Source: Neobacillus niacini (lineage in GTDB: Bacteria; Bacillota; Bacilli; Bacillales; Cytobacillaceae). From it: a stretch of 64,000 bases of DNA. The stretch lies in assembly GCF_023715785.1 (NCBI RefSeq), contig NZ_JAMBOX010000001.1:868001-932000 (forward strand), in the 5' to 3' direction. The notes under the pieces are model-generated. The model was not told the origin of the DNA and did not search any database. It worked only from the letters and a program-made list of their open reading frames with translations. The position numbers and the translations under genes are program-made. Positions within the stretch are counted from its first letter, which is position 1. Each line of letters opens with the position of its first letter. Positions 36,051 to 44,567 of the stretch are shown here, piece by piece.

Positions 36051-36944
36051 CTATTTTTCAAGTTGCTTCTGCAAACCTAATGATTCAATAAAATTTACAA
36101 AGACCTTCACGACATTCCATTCCATAGATTCCTTGTGGTAATACATCCACGTTCTGCGTAATATTGGATTTCCATTTTTGTCAGTCAAATCGTATTTCTT
36201 TAATTCCTTTATATCCTTAAGCATTCTGCTGGACATAATCCCATAGCCCAGTCCATTAATAACCATTTCCTTACAAGTATCAACCTGATCCACTTCTATA
36301 CTGATTAGCGGCGGCTGTGTATAGTTTTCGGCCCACCAATTGTCAATTAATGAATTTAATAAGTAATCGCCGCTATAGTCAATTCTGGGGAGATTAGGCA
36401 AATCCGATATATCAATTGCCTCCTTCGACGTAACAGATACTGTTTCTTCAAATAATAAATGTTTCTGCAGTCCCCTATCACTATAGTCGCCTCGAATAAA
36501 ACCGATATGAACATCCTTATTGTGTATAAAATGAGATACATCTTTACTCCAGCCGGTAATCACTTTAAATTCCACATGAGGATATTGGTCTTTAAATAAT
36601 TTTAAAATATAGGGAAGTTCATGATTCGCGAAAAAGTTAGATACACCTAATTTCAATGTTCCCGCAACTTTATTACCGGACATCTGACTCATATTCCGAA
36701 CATGCTCTTTTATATCGTTAAATTGAGCAAGGATATCGTCGGCACAATGAACAAGATATTCTCCTTGCGGGGTAAAATGGACCCCTCTGCTTTCACGGGT
36801 TACAATTTTGACACCCAATTCCTCCTGCATGTTCTTTAAACGGTTCGTTAGTGCCGGCTGGGTAATAAACAAAAGTCGGGCTGCTTTCGATATGTTCTTC
36901 TGACTATAGAGGACCTTCAGTATTTCCCAATCACGGTAATCCAC
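36051..36944 (-). CDS. LysR-family transcriptional regulator
   Basis: About 297-residue LysR-type regulator: N-terminal winged helix-turn-helix (KNISKAARLLFITQPALTNRLKNMQEELG) and a LysR substrate-binding domain from about residue 90. The GTG at 36944 (MDYRDWEILKVLY) is the customary start of this subgroup and lies about 11 bases after GGGGG; a TTG six codons upstream at 36962 is an alternative. It is divergent from the 52-residue small protein gene at 37172, which LysR-type regulators often control; no other target is evident. Confidence 0.88.
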   Translation of the reverse strand: MDYRDWEILKVLYSQKNISKAARLLFITQPALTNRLKNMQEELGVKIVTRESRGVHFTPQGEYLVHCADDILAQFNDIKEHVRNMSQMSGNKVAGTLKLGVSNFFANHELPYILKLFKDQYPHVEFKVITGWSKDVSHFIHNKDVHIGFIRGDYSDRGLQKHLLFEETVSVTSKEAIDISDLPNLPRIDYSGDYLLNSLIDNWWAENYTQPPLISIEVDQVDTCKEMVINGLGYGIMSSRMLKDIKELKKYDLTDKNGNPILRRTWMYYHKESMEWNVVKVFVNFIESLGLQKQLEK

Positions 36945-37069
36945 AATTAAATTAACCCCCAAAATATCCCATATAAAAGTTTTTTATATCATATTATATT
37001 TTTTTTGCATTTTATTTATTTCCATTATTGCATTATGATTGGTCTGTAGCAATTGATAATTACTTCCTT

Positions 37070-37142
37070 AAACCTTCGATTGAGACTTATCAAGGCAAGG
37101 TTTTACAGGAAAAATTAATAGAAGTCTCTGTCTGCAGGACAG
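37070..37142 (+). ncRNA. Candidate structured leader with interleaved (pseudoknot-type) stems
   Basis: Two 7-bp perfect pairings are interleaved: AAACCTT (37070-37076) with AAGGTTT (37097-37103), and GAGACTT (37082-37088) with AAGTCTC (37122-37128). This is the topology of an H-type pseudoknot, or of two exclusive hairpins. A further CTGTC/GACAG hairpin (37128-37142) follows, 30 bases before the small protein start. I do not recognise a known riboswitch class. Whether it is transcribed is unproved. Confidence 0.4.
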
Positions 37143-37171
37143 AATTAACCAAAAAAGGAAGATGAATTTTT

Positions 37172-37330
37172 ATGTGGGTCATAACTCGTTATTTAGATTC
37201 AACTATTTCTATGTTTGAATTTAACACCGAACAAGAAGCAAGAGAGTCTCTCAAAGACATGAAGGGCTATAAAATTCTTTCAGAAGTTGTATACTTCAAT
37301 GATCCTTGTTTTCAGCAAGAATTAAATTAG
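37172..37330 (+). CDS. Conserved-looking 52-residue small protein
   Basis: ATG at 37172 follows AAAGGAAGATG and opens a 52-codon frame starting MWVITRYLDSTISMFEF and ending NDPCFQQELN, directly followed by a strong terminator. It looks soluble, acidic and alpha/beta, with alternating beta-type stretches and a helix (TEQEARESLKDMKG). Similar 50-residue proteins with MWVxTxY and FNTExEA patterns occur in bacilli as uncharacterised proteins, from memory. A structured leader and a LysR-type gene lie upstream. Function unknown. Confidence 0.65.
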   Translation: MWVITRYLDSTISMFEFNTEQEARESLKDMKGYKILSEVVYFNDPCFQQELN

Positions 37331-37341
37331 AACGGTTACTA

Positions 37342-37377
37342 AAAGCCAATGTTTTTTTGAACATTGGCTTTTTCTGT
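37342..37377. terminator. Bidirectional terminator after the small protein gene
   Basis: AAAGCCAATGTT pairs with AACATTGGCTTT and is followed by TTCTGTTTT; it also serves the convergent MBL-fold gene. Confidence 0.85.
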
Positions 37378-37378
37378 T

Positions 37379-38179
37379 TTAAAGGGTTTCTTCCATATAA
37401 TCAATTAATTTCAAAACATCTGTTTTTGTTCCGACAGGCCCATGGCCAGGAACAGCCTTTTCAAATTCAAGTTCTATGACTTTTCTTAAAATATCTTCCC
37501 ACCCCTCGGGGTTAGACTCCTCAAAAAACGTTGGCGGGCTGCCGACAAAAAGCAAATCCCCCATAAATAATACCCTCTCTTCCGGAATATAAAGCATGGC
37601 ATCACAATAGGAATGCCCCCCTCCCAAGGTAAACAGTTTGGCGCTCCTTTTCGTGCCGTAAAAGGATAGTTCCTCTTTAAATGTTACCTGTGGCAAGGTT
37701 AACTGGAGCGTTGGCAAGGAACGTTCTACTTCCGTTAAGAAGCTGATTTTCTGTTCAATCTCCAAATTTCTATTCCTACTAAACTCTTCTTTTAATGAGA
37801 CAATATAATCAGCAAGCTCCTTTATCCCCTGTTTTTGCTTCTCTATTCGGTCCGGATGAATATCCCGCATTTTTTCATAGGTTATTTGACTGGAGATCAT
37901 CGTGCTCCCCTTAAAAACCTGGTTACCCCGGATATGATCGCCGTGAAAATGGCTATTCACGACCCATGTGATAGGCGAAGCCGTTACCGTTTCCACTGCC
38001 CTTTTCAAGTCTTCTGCGGCCTGGGGTGTATTAAATGTATCAAATACAATCGTTTGATTGCCCAAATCAACAAAGCCCGCATTCGCGACTGCACCGCCGC
38101 CCTCATTAGCAATTGCCGCATAAACTCCCTGACTTACTTTTTCTAATTTAAAATGCTTGCTGGAAAATTCACCGTTCAT
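37379..38179 (-). CDS. MBL-fold metallo-hydrolase
   Basis: About 266-residue metallo-beta-lactamase-fold enzyme. The zinc motif HFHGDHIRGN (HxHxDH) lies near residue 79, a second ligand region GGGHSYCDAMLYIPEERVLFMGDLLF near 187 and EKAVPGHGPVG near 240. I chose ATG 38179 because AAAGGAGGAGAG lies 6 bases before it; a longer frame reaches 38272 without a ribosome binding site. It is divergent from an ArsR-type regulator 120 bases away. Substrate unknown; close relatives include lactonase- and thioesterase-like hydrolases. Confidence 0.85.
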   Translation of the reverse strand: MNGEFSSKHFKLEKVSQGVYAAIANEGGGAVANAGFVDLGNQTIVFDTFNTPQAAEDLKRAVETVTASPITWVVNSHFHGDHIRGNQVFKGSTMISSQITYEKMRDIHPDRIEKQKQGIKELADYIVSLKEEFSRNRNLEIEQKISFLTEVERSLPTLQLTLPQVTFKEELSFYGTKRSAKLFTLGGGHSYCDAMLYIPEERVLFMGDLLFVGSPPTFFEESNPEGWEDILRKVIELEFEKAVPGHGPVGTKTDVLKLIDYMEETL

Positions 38180-38298
38180 CGGAATCTCTCCTCCTTTTAC
38201 TGAAAACCCACTTGGTTTGTTATATATTCCCATTATATAATAGCCATAGTAACCAGAATACTTATTGAGCAAAGAGTAAATCAGTTGGAGGAAGAACC

Positions 38299-39408
38299 AT
38301 GTCTTTTTCCTTGTATGTTTCGAATCTGTCGTCCGAACAGGTAGCTTTTAGTTATTCTGCCGCCCATGAAACCATGATGGCCCTTCATGTGTTTCATGAT
38401 TGTACACACCATCCTCTCCATATCCCATGGGTCATTAGCGCCAGAAAGAAAATCAATTACACCTTGAAACAAGAAATAGAAGCCTTTAGCTTTTTATATC
38501 AAAGGCCTTTGGTGACATTCTGGACCATGCAGGGTCATTCTGCATTTCAATCATTTGAACAGGGTATAACAGAACTCAGTTCCAGCCCTGTCGATTTTTT
38601 CTGCCATACCATTGTTGCAACGATTTTACGTCGAAAAGGAATACCCACCGAACTAATGAATGACGGGCAGTTGCAACAGGATTTTATTGGCGTGGCCCGT
38701 CATCGTTATCCGGAATCCGAGGAAGTGATTCTTGCCTTGGTGGAAAATCCAGAGCCCATTCGGCAACGATTTATCAATATGCTGGAGGATTTCTGGCGTA
38801 TTTGTGTAAAAAGTGACTGGAATAAGATTGAAGAGCTTTTTTTAAAAGATATTGCCATACGTGGCAGAAAGCTGATCAATGAGGGGATATTACAGCTGCT
38901 GGACAGCCTTTCGCAGGAAATTGACATTGATCCGCTGAAGAACAAGGCGGTCATCAGAAGAATGTCAAAACAGGATATTTATTTTGATCAGGAGGGTCAA
39001 TTGCTGTTAACGCCTTCCTATTTCGCATGGCCCCATCTATTTGTTAATCTGTATCCTATTATCGGAATTAATTACTCCATTATGGAAAACCGGCATGCTG
39101 CAGCAAGACCCATGCCGCCGGAAGATTTATTAAAGTTTCTCAGCGCATTGGGGGATTTTAGCCGGCTCCAGATCGTCAAATATTTAGCGCAAAAGCCACG
39201 ATCAACCAGGGAATTGGCGGGGTTAATGGGTATGACAGAGGGTGCCATATCAAAACACATAAAACTGCTTAAGGATGCTGGTCTAGTAGCTTCCAAACGT
39301 GAAAGCTACTATGTATTTTATCATTTGCTCGATAAACCATTTCGTGAGTTTCCTGAAGGATTGTTTGAATATATAGGGAACGATCATTTCAGCAATAATG
39401 ATAAATAG
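38299..39408 (+). CDS. ArsR-family transcriptional regulator with DUF5937-like N-terminus
   Basis: 369-residue protein. The C-terminal 90 residues form an ArsR-type winged helix: LSALGDFSRLQIVKYLAQKP, then RELAGLMGMTEGAISKHIKLLKDAG and the wing SKRESYYVFYHL. The first 250 residues form a helical domain of the DUF5937 type with an unidentified ligand role. TTGGAGGAAG precedes the ATG. It faces away from the MBL-fold gene, which it probably regulates. It ends in a terminator next to the first rlmH-end-like repeat. Confidence 0.82.
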   Translation: MSFSLYVSNLSSEQVAFSYSAAHETMMALHVFHDCTHHPLHIPWVISARKKINYTLKQEIEAFSFLYQRPLVTFWTMQGHSAFQSFEQGITELSSSPVDFFCHTIVATILRRKGIPTELMNDGQLQQDFIGVARHRYPESEEVILALVENPEPIRQRFINMLEDFWRICVKSDWNKIEELFLKDIAIRGRKLINEGILQLLDSLSQEIDIDPLKNKAVIRRMSKQDIYFDQEGQLLLTPSYFAWPHLFVNLYPIIGINYSIMENRHAAARPMPPEDLLKFLSALGDFSRLQIVKYLAQKPRSTRELAGLMGMTEGAISKHIKLLKDAGLVASKRESYYVFYHLLDKPFREFPEGLFEYIGNDHFSNNDK

Positions 39409-39412
39409 ACTC

Positions 39413-39439
39413 AGGCTCATAATAAGAGCCTTCTTTTAT
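39413..39439 (+). terminator. Intrinsic terminator after the ArsR-type gene
   Basis: AGGCTC pairs with GAGCCT around a 7-base loop, followed by TCTTTTAT. Confidence 0.7.
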
Positions 39440-39449
39440 AAAACCGCCA

Positions 39450-39466
39450 CTATTTATGGTAAGGTT
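39450..39466 (-). repeat. rlmH 3'-end-like direct repeat, copy at 39.4 kb (att-like)
   Basis: CTATTTATGGTAAGGTT on the plus strand. Read on the minus strand the codons would be K-P-Y-H-K-stop, the RlmH C-terminus, with synonymous changes relative to the intact gene at 56234. Homology extends into the flank (TTATAAAAC.GC before the core). Same orientation as the copies at 52821 and 56234. Confidence 0.6.
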
Positions 39467-39505
39467 TACATTGATCTATTTAAATGAGGTTTATCCGTTC
39501 AAATA

Positions 39506-39545
39506 AAAGAACCTTATAGAGTAACAACTACTTATAAGGTTCTTT
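39506..39545 (-). terminator. Intrinsic terminator after the MFS transporter gene
   Basis: AAAGAACCTTATA pairs perfectly with TATAAGGTTCTTT; on the minus strand it is followed by TTATTTG. It lies 26 bases past the stop. Confidence 0.8.
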
Positions 39546-39571
39546 GCATACAATCATCTTCTAATGGGCAT

Positions 39572-40804
39572 TTAGGCAACCTTACTGCTCTCCTTAAGTT
39601 GCTGTCCTTTTTGTTTTGTTTCAGGTAAAAATGAAGTAAATAACACATACAAGGAAGATGCGGCTAGGAAGAAGATCATCGCTGGAACATAACCCGCTGA
39701 ACCTAATATTGCACTCCAAGTGATAGTAATGATTGTTTGTGAAGCGTAGGCAATCGCCCAAAATAAACCAAAGATAACTGTGAGTTTTTGTGGCGACATA
39801 CCTCCAAGCTCATGAGGCAGATTCATAAAAATTGGATACTGAATGAACATCGCAAACCCAGAAATAAAAGCAAAGCTGTAAGAAGCTACTGGTGAAGTAT
39901 TTCCTAAGGCAATCGTCAATCCAAACGAGGCAATCATGATTGCTCCTGACGTTAACAAAATAGGCTTTCTCGGAGTTCCCTTATTTCCCATTTTCGCCCC
40001 AACAAATGTACCGATAATCCCTGCCCCTGAAACGAGAAGATTAATTAGTGATCCACTTAATTGCGTATATTGCTCAAAAACAGGCTTCAAGCTAACTAGC
40101 GAAAGGATATACAGGGTTAAAAATCCACTAAAGGCAAGTGCATATTTCCAAATAAAAGGATCTTTGAAAGCCTCTTTATAGCTGTAGTTTACCACTATTC
40201 CTTCATTTGAAGATTGCGTTTCGAAGTTTTCAGCTAATAATAACCATGCAATAAATGTAACAGCTGTTAAAGCTGCAAAGACTGTGAGCGTTAGCTGCCA
40301 ATCCTGTGTTAGTTGGTGGGCAAAGAAAGTAAATAAGATTGAAACGATAAAAGCTCCAACATTATATGATACAGTGTTCATAGAATTGATTCTTAGCTTT
40401 TCTTTACCATTTGTAATATACCGGCTTACAACAGGGTTCATGTATACAATTACCATTGAACCGCCAAGCCCCATCGCCATACGTGCTGCCGTATAAGCCC
40501 AGTAATTTGGAAGATAGATAGCTACAAGCGACATCATTAGTAATCCAATCGCAAGGCTTGCCGCTTTTCTAGGTCCTATTCTCATTAAGATTACTGCCGC
40601 CAAAATATTGGCAAAAACACGTGCTGTCGTAATCGAGTAGTTTACAACTTGTGAAATGACCGGATCCACTGGCCCTCCGAAAAATGTCATTGTGATTTGA
40701 GGTGTCAAAGAAGAGCCAGCCACCCAATTCATGGCAAAAGTAACATAGGCAAACCAGAGAACAATAATCATAAAATAACCATTTCGTTTGTTAACCTGAT
40801 TCAT
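39572..40804 (-). CDS. MFS transporter linked to the short-chain acyl-CoA genes
   Basis: 410-residue major facilitator protein with about 12 helices (CynX/NarK-like). Visible features are RIGPRKAASLAIGLLM near residue 77 (motif A-like), ARMAMGLGGSMVIVYMNPVVSRY near 108, and a central cytoplasmic loop around 195-210. It is downstream of the CoA-transferase gene by 100 bases on the same strand, with a GGGAGG/CCTCCC hairpin (40828-40843) between them. The gene set suggests export or uptake of a short-chain organic acid such as butyrate or 3-hydroxybutyrate, which is inference. Confidence 0.82.
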   Translation of the reverse strand: MNQVNKRNGYFMIIVLWFAYVTFAMNWVAGSSLTPQITMTFFGGPVDPVISQVVNYSITTARVFANILAAVILMRIGPRKAASLAIGLLMMSLVAIYLPNYWAYTAARMAMGLGGSMVIVYMNPVVSRYITNGKEKLRINSMNTVSYNVGAFIVSILFTFFAHQLTQDWQLTLTVFAALTAVTFIAWLLLAENFETQSSNEGIVVNYSYKEAFKDPFIWKYALAFSGFLTLYILSLVSLKPVFEQYTQLSGSLINLLVSGAGIIGTFVGAKMGNKGTPRKPILLTSGAIMIASFGLTIALGNTSPVASYSFAFISGFAMFIQYPIFMNLPHELGGMSPQKLTVIFGLFWAIAYASQTIITITWSAILGSAGYVPAMIFFLAASSLYVLFTSFLPETKQKGQQLKESSKVA

Positions 40805-40904
40805 GGTTTCACCTTCTCCTATAGGTTGAGGGAGGAAATCCTCCCATTATTAATCAATTATTTGAATTACTCCCGAATATAACATCTAAGAGCCAGCAAT
40901 ATTT

Positions 40905-42506
40905 TTAAGCAAGTTGCATTGCCCAAACTTCCGTCTTTTCTTGCTCTTTGAAATTAAGCCCCATCGGTTGATCCATGAAGATCCGTTCCTCCATCACCTT
41001 TAAATCCGCTGCAATTAGAGGGATGAACTCCATCTGATCAAGAATATCCCTGCCGAGGTCTATTCCCGGAGCAATTTCTGTTAGAGTTAGACCTTCAGGA
41101 AGAAGTTCAAAAACAGCTCGCTCCGTAATATAGATAACCTTTTTAAGGTTCTGGCGCGCTACATTACCACTGAATGTAATTTGCTCTACCGCATTAATGA
41201 ACTTCTTCGCCTTACCTTCTTGGATAATTTCAAGCTTGCCTTCGGCTGCCTTTACCTTTAATCCTCCGGCAGTGAAAGTACCACAGAATGCGAGCTCTCC
41301 TGCATTTTGTGTGATATTAATAAATCCTCCACAGCCTGCAATTTTCGGCCCAAATTTGGAAACATTGATATTTCCTTCCTTATCGCATTGGGCTAACCCG
41401 AGGAATGCTGCATCAATACCGCCACCATCATAAAAGTCAAACATGTAAGGCTGGTCAATTATCGCCTCTGGGACAGCTGAGCATCCAAAATCGAGTCCCC
41501 CTGCTGGTGTTCCACCAACAGCCCCCGGTTCAACAGTAGGAGTAAACCCTTGTTCTTGCCCTTCTTCTCTCAGAACTGCTGCAATTACCTCCGGAACACC
41601 AATCCCATAATTTAGAACTTTCTTATTAGAATTCAAGAGCATAGCTGCACGGCGTGCGATTACTTTTCGCTCATTTAAGGGGTATACCTTTGTTTCCTTA
41701 TTTTCAATTACATCGCTTCGGACGAACTTATCATTGTACTGGGTTCCAAATGTCTGCATATGATTTTCGATATTATTCACGACAACCACATAATCGACTA
41801 GGATACCAGGGATTTTAACTTGCTTAGGATCAATTGACCCATTTTTCACTATTTTTTCTACCTGAACAATGACGATCCCGCCGTTATTTTTTGCATTCAT
41901 CGCTATAGACATAACCTCAAGGGTCAAAGGCTCTTTTCCAAACGATATATTTCCGTTTTCATCAGCCTCTGTTCCTTTTACAATAGCAATATCGATTTTT
42001 TGAGTTCTGTAAGCTAAATATTCACGACCATCAAAGCTGAGCTTTTCTACCAGATCTTCTTTTGTTACTTTATTAAGCTTGCCCCCTTCAATATCAGGGT
42101 CAACAAATGTTCCAAGGCCAACATGGGTAATGGTCCTAGGTTTACCTGCGGCACTATCACGGAACATTTGAGAAATGACGCCTTGTGGCAGGTTGTATGC
42201 TTCAACCTTATTAGAGGCGACAAGCGGTTGCAATTTAGGTGCCAACCCCCAATGACCGCCTATAATTCTCTTCAGTAGTCCTTCATGAGCATAGTGATTA
42301 AGCCCTTTTTCCCCACCGTCACCAATGCCAGCTGCATAAACTAAGGTAAGGTTCTCTGGTTTTCCGGTAGACATAAAACGGTTTTCTACTTCAAGATGGA
42401 TTTCCTCTGCAACACCTGTCCCGATAAAACCGCCAATTCCTAAAATTGCCCCATCAAAAATTAATTCGGATGCTTCTTTTGAACTAATAAGCTTTGATTT
42501 TGCCAT
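40905..42506 (-). CDS. Acyl-CoA:carboxylate CoA-transferase (YdiF/propionate CoA-transferase type)
   Basis: About 533-residue family I CoA-transferase with fused alpha and beta halves. The N-terminal half carries GAILGIGGFIGTGVAEEI near residue 19, and the C-terminal half has GIGVPEVIAAVL and TVEPGAVGGTPAGGLDFG near 334 with the catalytic glutamate. It moves CoA between short-chain acids such as acetate, butyrate, propionate and acetoacetate. ATG 42506 (MAKSKLISS) was chosen because GGGAG lies 10 bases before it. In context it would take CoA from butyryl-CoA to acetate, freeing butyrate. Confidence 0.9.
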   Translation of the reverse strand: MAKSKLISSKEASELIFDGAILGIGGFIGTGVAEEIHLEVENRFMSTGKPENLTLVYAAGIGDGGEKGLNHYAHEGLLKRIIGGHWGLAPKLQPLVASNKVEAYNLPQGVISQMFRDSAAGKPRTITHVGLGTFVDPDIEGGKLNKVTKEDLVEKLSFDGREYLAYRTQKIDIAIVKGTEADENGNISFGKEPLTLEVMSIAMNAKNNGGIVIVQVEKIVKNGSIDPKQVKIPGILVDYVVVVNNIENHMQTFGTQYNDKFVRSDVIENKETKVYPLNERKVIARRAAMLLNSNKKVLNYGIGVPEVIAAVLREEGQEQGFTPTVEPGAVGGTPAGGLDFGCSAVPEAIIDQPYMFDFYDGGGIDAAFLGLAQCDKEGNINVSKFGPKIAGCGGFINITQNAGELAFCGTFTAGGLKVKAAEGKLEIIQEGKAKKFINAVEQITFSGNVARQNLKKVIYITERAVFELLPEGLTLTEIAPGIDLGRDILDQMEFIPLIAADLKVMEERIFMDQPMGLNFKEQEKTEVWAMQLA

Positions 42507-42545
42507 GATTGTCAATCTCCCTTCATTTAGTTATGTTTTTTATCA

Positions 42546-43769
42546 TTAAGGTCGTAATTGGCTTAATGCCTCTAAATCAATTTCTTCCTCATAATTCACA
42601 CCATCAAATAAAAACCCATTTAACTGCATGAATTCCTTGGTAAACACGTCTACTGCCGTAAGCTCTCTAAAGTTATCGGGTGTTACCTGATCAATAATCG
42701 CTTTTACTTCCGCTTGAACATCCTCCCGTAATTCCCAGGAATCTGGACGAAGATATCCGTTTTCGTCATACTCTCGTTTATCGCCATAGAGCATCTCTTT
42801 GAAGAAGCGGTGTTTATGCATAATTGGGGTCTCATGCAGACCTTTTTCGATCATGACCTTATATAAAGCACTTGCATATACCGGTAAAATAGGAATAACT
42901 GCACTCGCTTTCGTTGTCACTGCCTTACTTACACAGATGACGGATTCCCCGTTCACCTTTTCTTTTAGCATTTGATTCATCCTATCGGAGGTTTGGGCCG
43001 CATGTGCCTTTGCTTGTCCAAGCGTTCCTCCACTATAGAATGGTCTAGTGATTTCAGGGCCTAGATAAGAATATAAAACGGTTTTGAAACCTTCTGCTAA
43101 TACTCCCGCTTCCATTAGAGCCTGAATCCACAGTTCCCAGTCTTCTCCTCCCATTACTTTCACCGTATCAGCAATTTCCTTTTCTGTTGCCGGCTCTACC
43201 ACTTGCTCAAAGATCTCCTGTTTCTCAAGATTAATACTAAAATCCCTTACTTCTTCCCCAATCGATTTAATGCAAGAAGTATAAACAGTACCTGTCTGTG
43301 GATCTATCCGTTTAGGAGACGCAAGGCTATAGACAAGGATATCGATTTTCCCGCCAAACTCCTCTTTAATGTACTGAACCACTTGTTCCTTCATTTCAGT
43401 TGAAAAAGCATCACCTATAAAGTTTTTTGCTAACAAACCTGCCTTTTCTGCTTCTTTCTTAAAAAAGATATTATTCCACCAACCGGCTGTCCCTGTCTGT
43501 TCTGGTGATGTAATTCCTCTCTCGAAGGAAACACCAATCGTGTCTGCATTTGAACCAAAGGCAAGAGAAATCCGTGAAGCTAGTCCATAGCTGGAAGATG
43601 CCCCAAGAATCACAGCCTTCTTTGGTCCGTTATAATGGCCATTTGCTTTTACAAATCCAATTTGTTCTTCCACCGATGCCTCACATCCAATTGGATGGGC
43701 TGCACGCGCTATATTTCCTTTTAACACCGGTTTAATTGCTATTTTTGGGAGTGCTGCCACTATTGTCAT
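42546..43769 (-). CDS. fabV: FabV/TER-type trans-2-enoyl-CoA (or enoyl-ACP) reductase
   Basis: 407-residue NADH-dependent reductase of the FabV/Ter family. The N-terminal Rossmann motif is VILGASSSYGLASRIS near residue 53 with TIGVSFERG after it; the catalytic Tyr-x8-Lys is FYSGGTLGQAKAHAAQT near 240. Length is that of the family. FabV reduces enoyl-ACP in fatty acid synthesis, whereas Ter reduces crotonyl-CoA irreversibly; the motif cannot separate them. Neighbours (hydratase, thiolase, CoA-transferase) favour the CoA substrate. GGAGG lies 10 bases before the ATG. Confidence 0.9.
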   Translation of the reverse strand: MTIVAALPKIAIKPVLKGNIARAAHPIGCEASVEEQIGFVKANGHYNGPKKAVILGASSSYGLASRISLAFGSNADTIGVSFERGITSPEQTGTAGWWNNIFFKKEAEKAGLLAKNFIGDAFSTEMKEQVVQYIKEEFGGKIDILVYSLASPKRIDPQTGTVYTSCIKSIGEEVRDFSINLEKQEIFEQVVEPATEKEIADTVKVMGGEDWELWIQALMEAGVLAEGFKTVLYSYLGPEITRPFYSGGTLGQAKAHAAQTSDRMNQMLKEKVNGESVICVSKAVTTKASAVIPILPVYASALYKVMIEKGLHETPIMHKHRFFKEMLYGDKREYDENGYLRPDSWELREDVQAEVKAIIDQVTPDNFRELTAVDVFTKEFMQLNGFLFDGVNYEEEIDLEALSQLRP

Positions 43770-43817
43770 AACTTGAATACCTCCATCTTTTTAATAAGTT
43801 TTCAATTCCTTGTTCGG

Positions 43818-44258
43818 TTATTTCGGCGGGATCACCTTTGCCATACCTTCCATTACGATCTCTTCATGCTGGTTATAGCAGATTGTTTTGATTTCGCAGA
43901 TAACGATTTTTCCCTTATCAATGATGTTCACTACTTCAGCCTTAGCCGTAATGGTATCGCCAATTAAAACAGGTTTTCTGAAGGATAACTCTTGACCGAG
44001 ATAAATCGTTCCCGGCCCAGGCAGCTTCATGCCCAGCACTGCTGAAATCAGGCCTGCGCCAAGCATTCCATGGGCAATTCTAGTCTTAAATGGAGTATTC
44101 TTCGCATATTCTTCATTTACATGAGCAGGGTTCAAATCCCCGGTAATCCCAGCAAACAAATAGACGTCACTTTCCGAAATGGTTTTAGTCATAAAGGCCA
44201 CATCGCCAATCGCTAATTCAGCAGCCCTTTTTCCAACTAACCCTTGTTCTAATGTCAT
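43818..44258 (-). CDS. MaoC-family (R)-specific enoyl-CoA hydratase (PhaJ-like)
   Basis: 146-residue hot-dog-fold hydratase/dehydratase. The hydratase-2 motif is clear: YLFAGITGDLNPAHVNEEYAKNT near residue 33, with the catalytic aspartate and histidine, then FKTRIAHGMLGAGLISAVLG near 56. PhaJ proteins interconvert crotonyl-CoA and (R)-3-hydroxybutyryl-CoA. It sits upstream of the enoyl reductase and downstream of the thiolase, with a structured 310-base gap on the thiolase side. Confidence 0.9.
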   Translation of the reverse strand: MTLEQGLVGKRAAELAIGDVAFMTKTISESDVYLFAGITGDLNPAHVNEEYAKNTPFKTRIAHGMLGAGLISAVLGMKLPGPGTIYLGQELSFRKPVLIGDTITAKAEVVNIIDKGKIVICEIKTICYNQHEEIVMEGMAKVIPPK

Positions 44259-44567
44259 TTAAATCGCCTCTTCATTGTGTATTTATATATTGCTCACCAT
44301 TTCACATATTCTCTAGAAAAACGAGCAAGTCCATGGCTCAATGTAACGCTTTAGGTAAGATAGGGCCCTTTCAATCAGAGTCTACGGCTATTCCAAACAC
44401 AGTCCACAGCTACAAGGAAATAGATTGAAAGAAGGCTTATACCAGCTATTATCGGCTTCTATCTTGAGGGAGATAAACCGGCTCCTGGTTATGATTTTGT
44501 CTCACATTACAACGTTTAAGTCCACGGCTTGCTATTCGTTTAAGGAGTAAAATTCTTCTAGACAGAG
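44259..44567. other. Non-coding interval with nested inverted repeats
   Basis: No reading frame is convincing here. Long-range arms ACGAGCAAGTCCATGG (44319-44335) and CCACGGCTTGCTATTCGT (44523-44540) are inverted with small gaps; CTTTCAATC (44368-44376) and GATTGAAAG (44423-44431) are a perfect inner pair. AGTCYAYRGCT occurs four times (about 44330, 44387, 44401, 44519). It could be a small non-autonomous element or a structured RNA in the operon. Confidence 0.45.
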
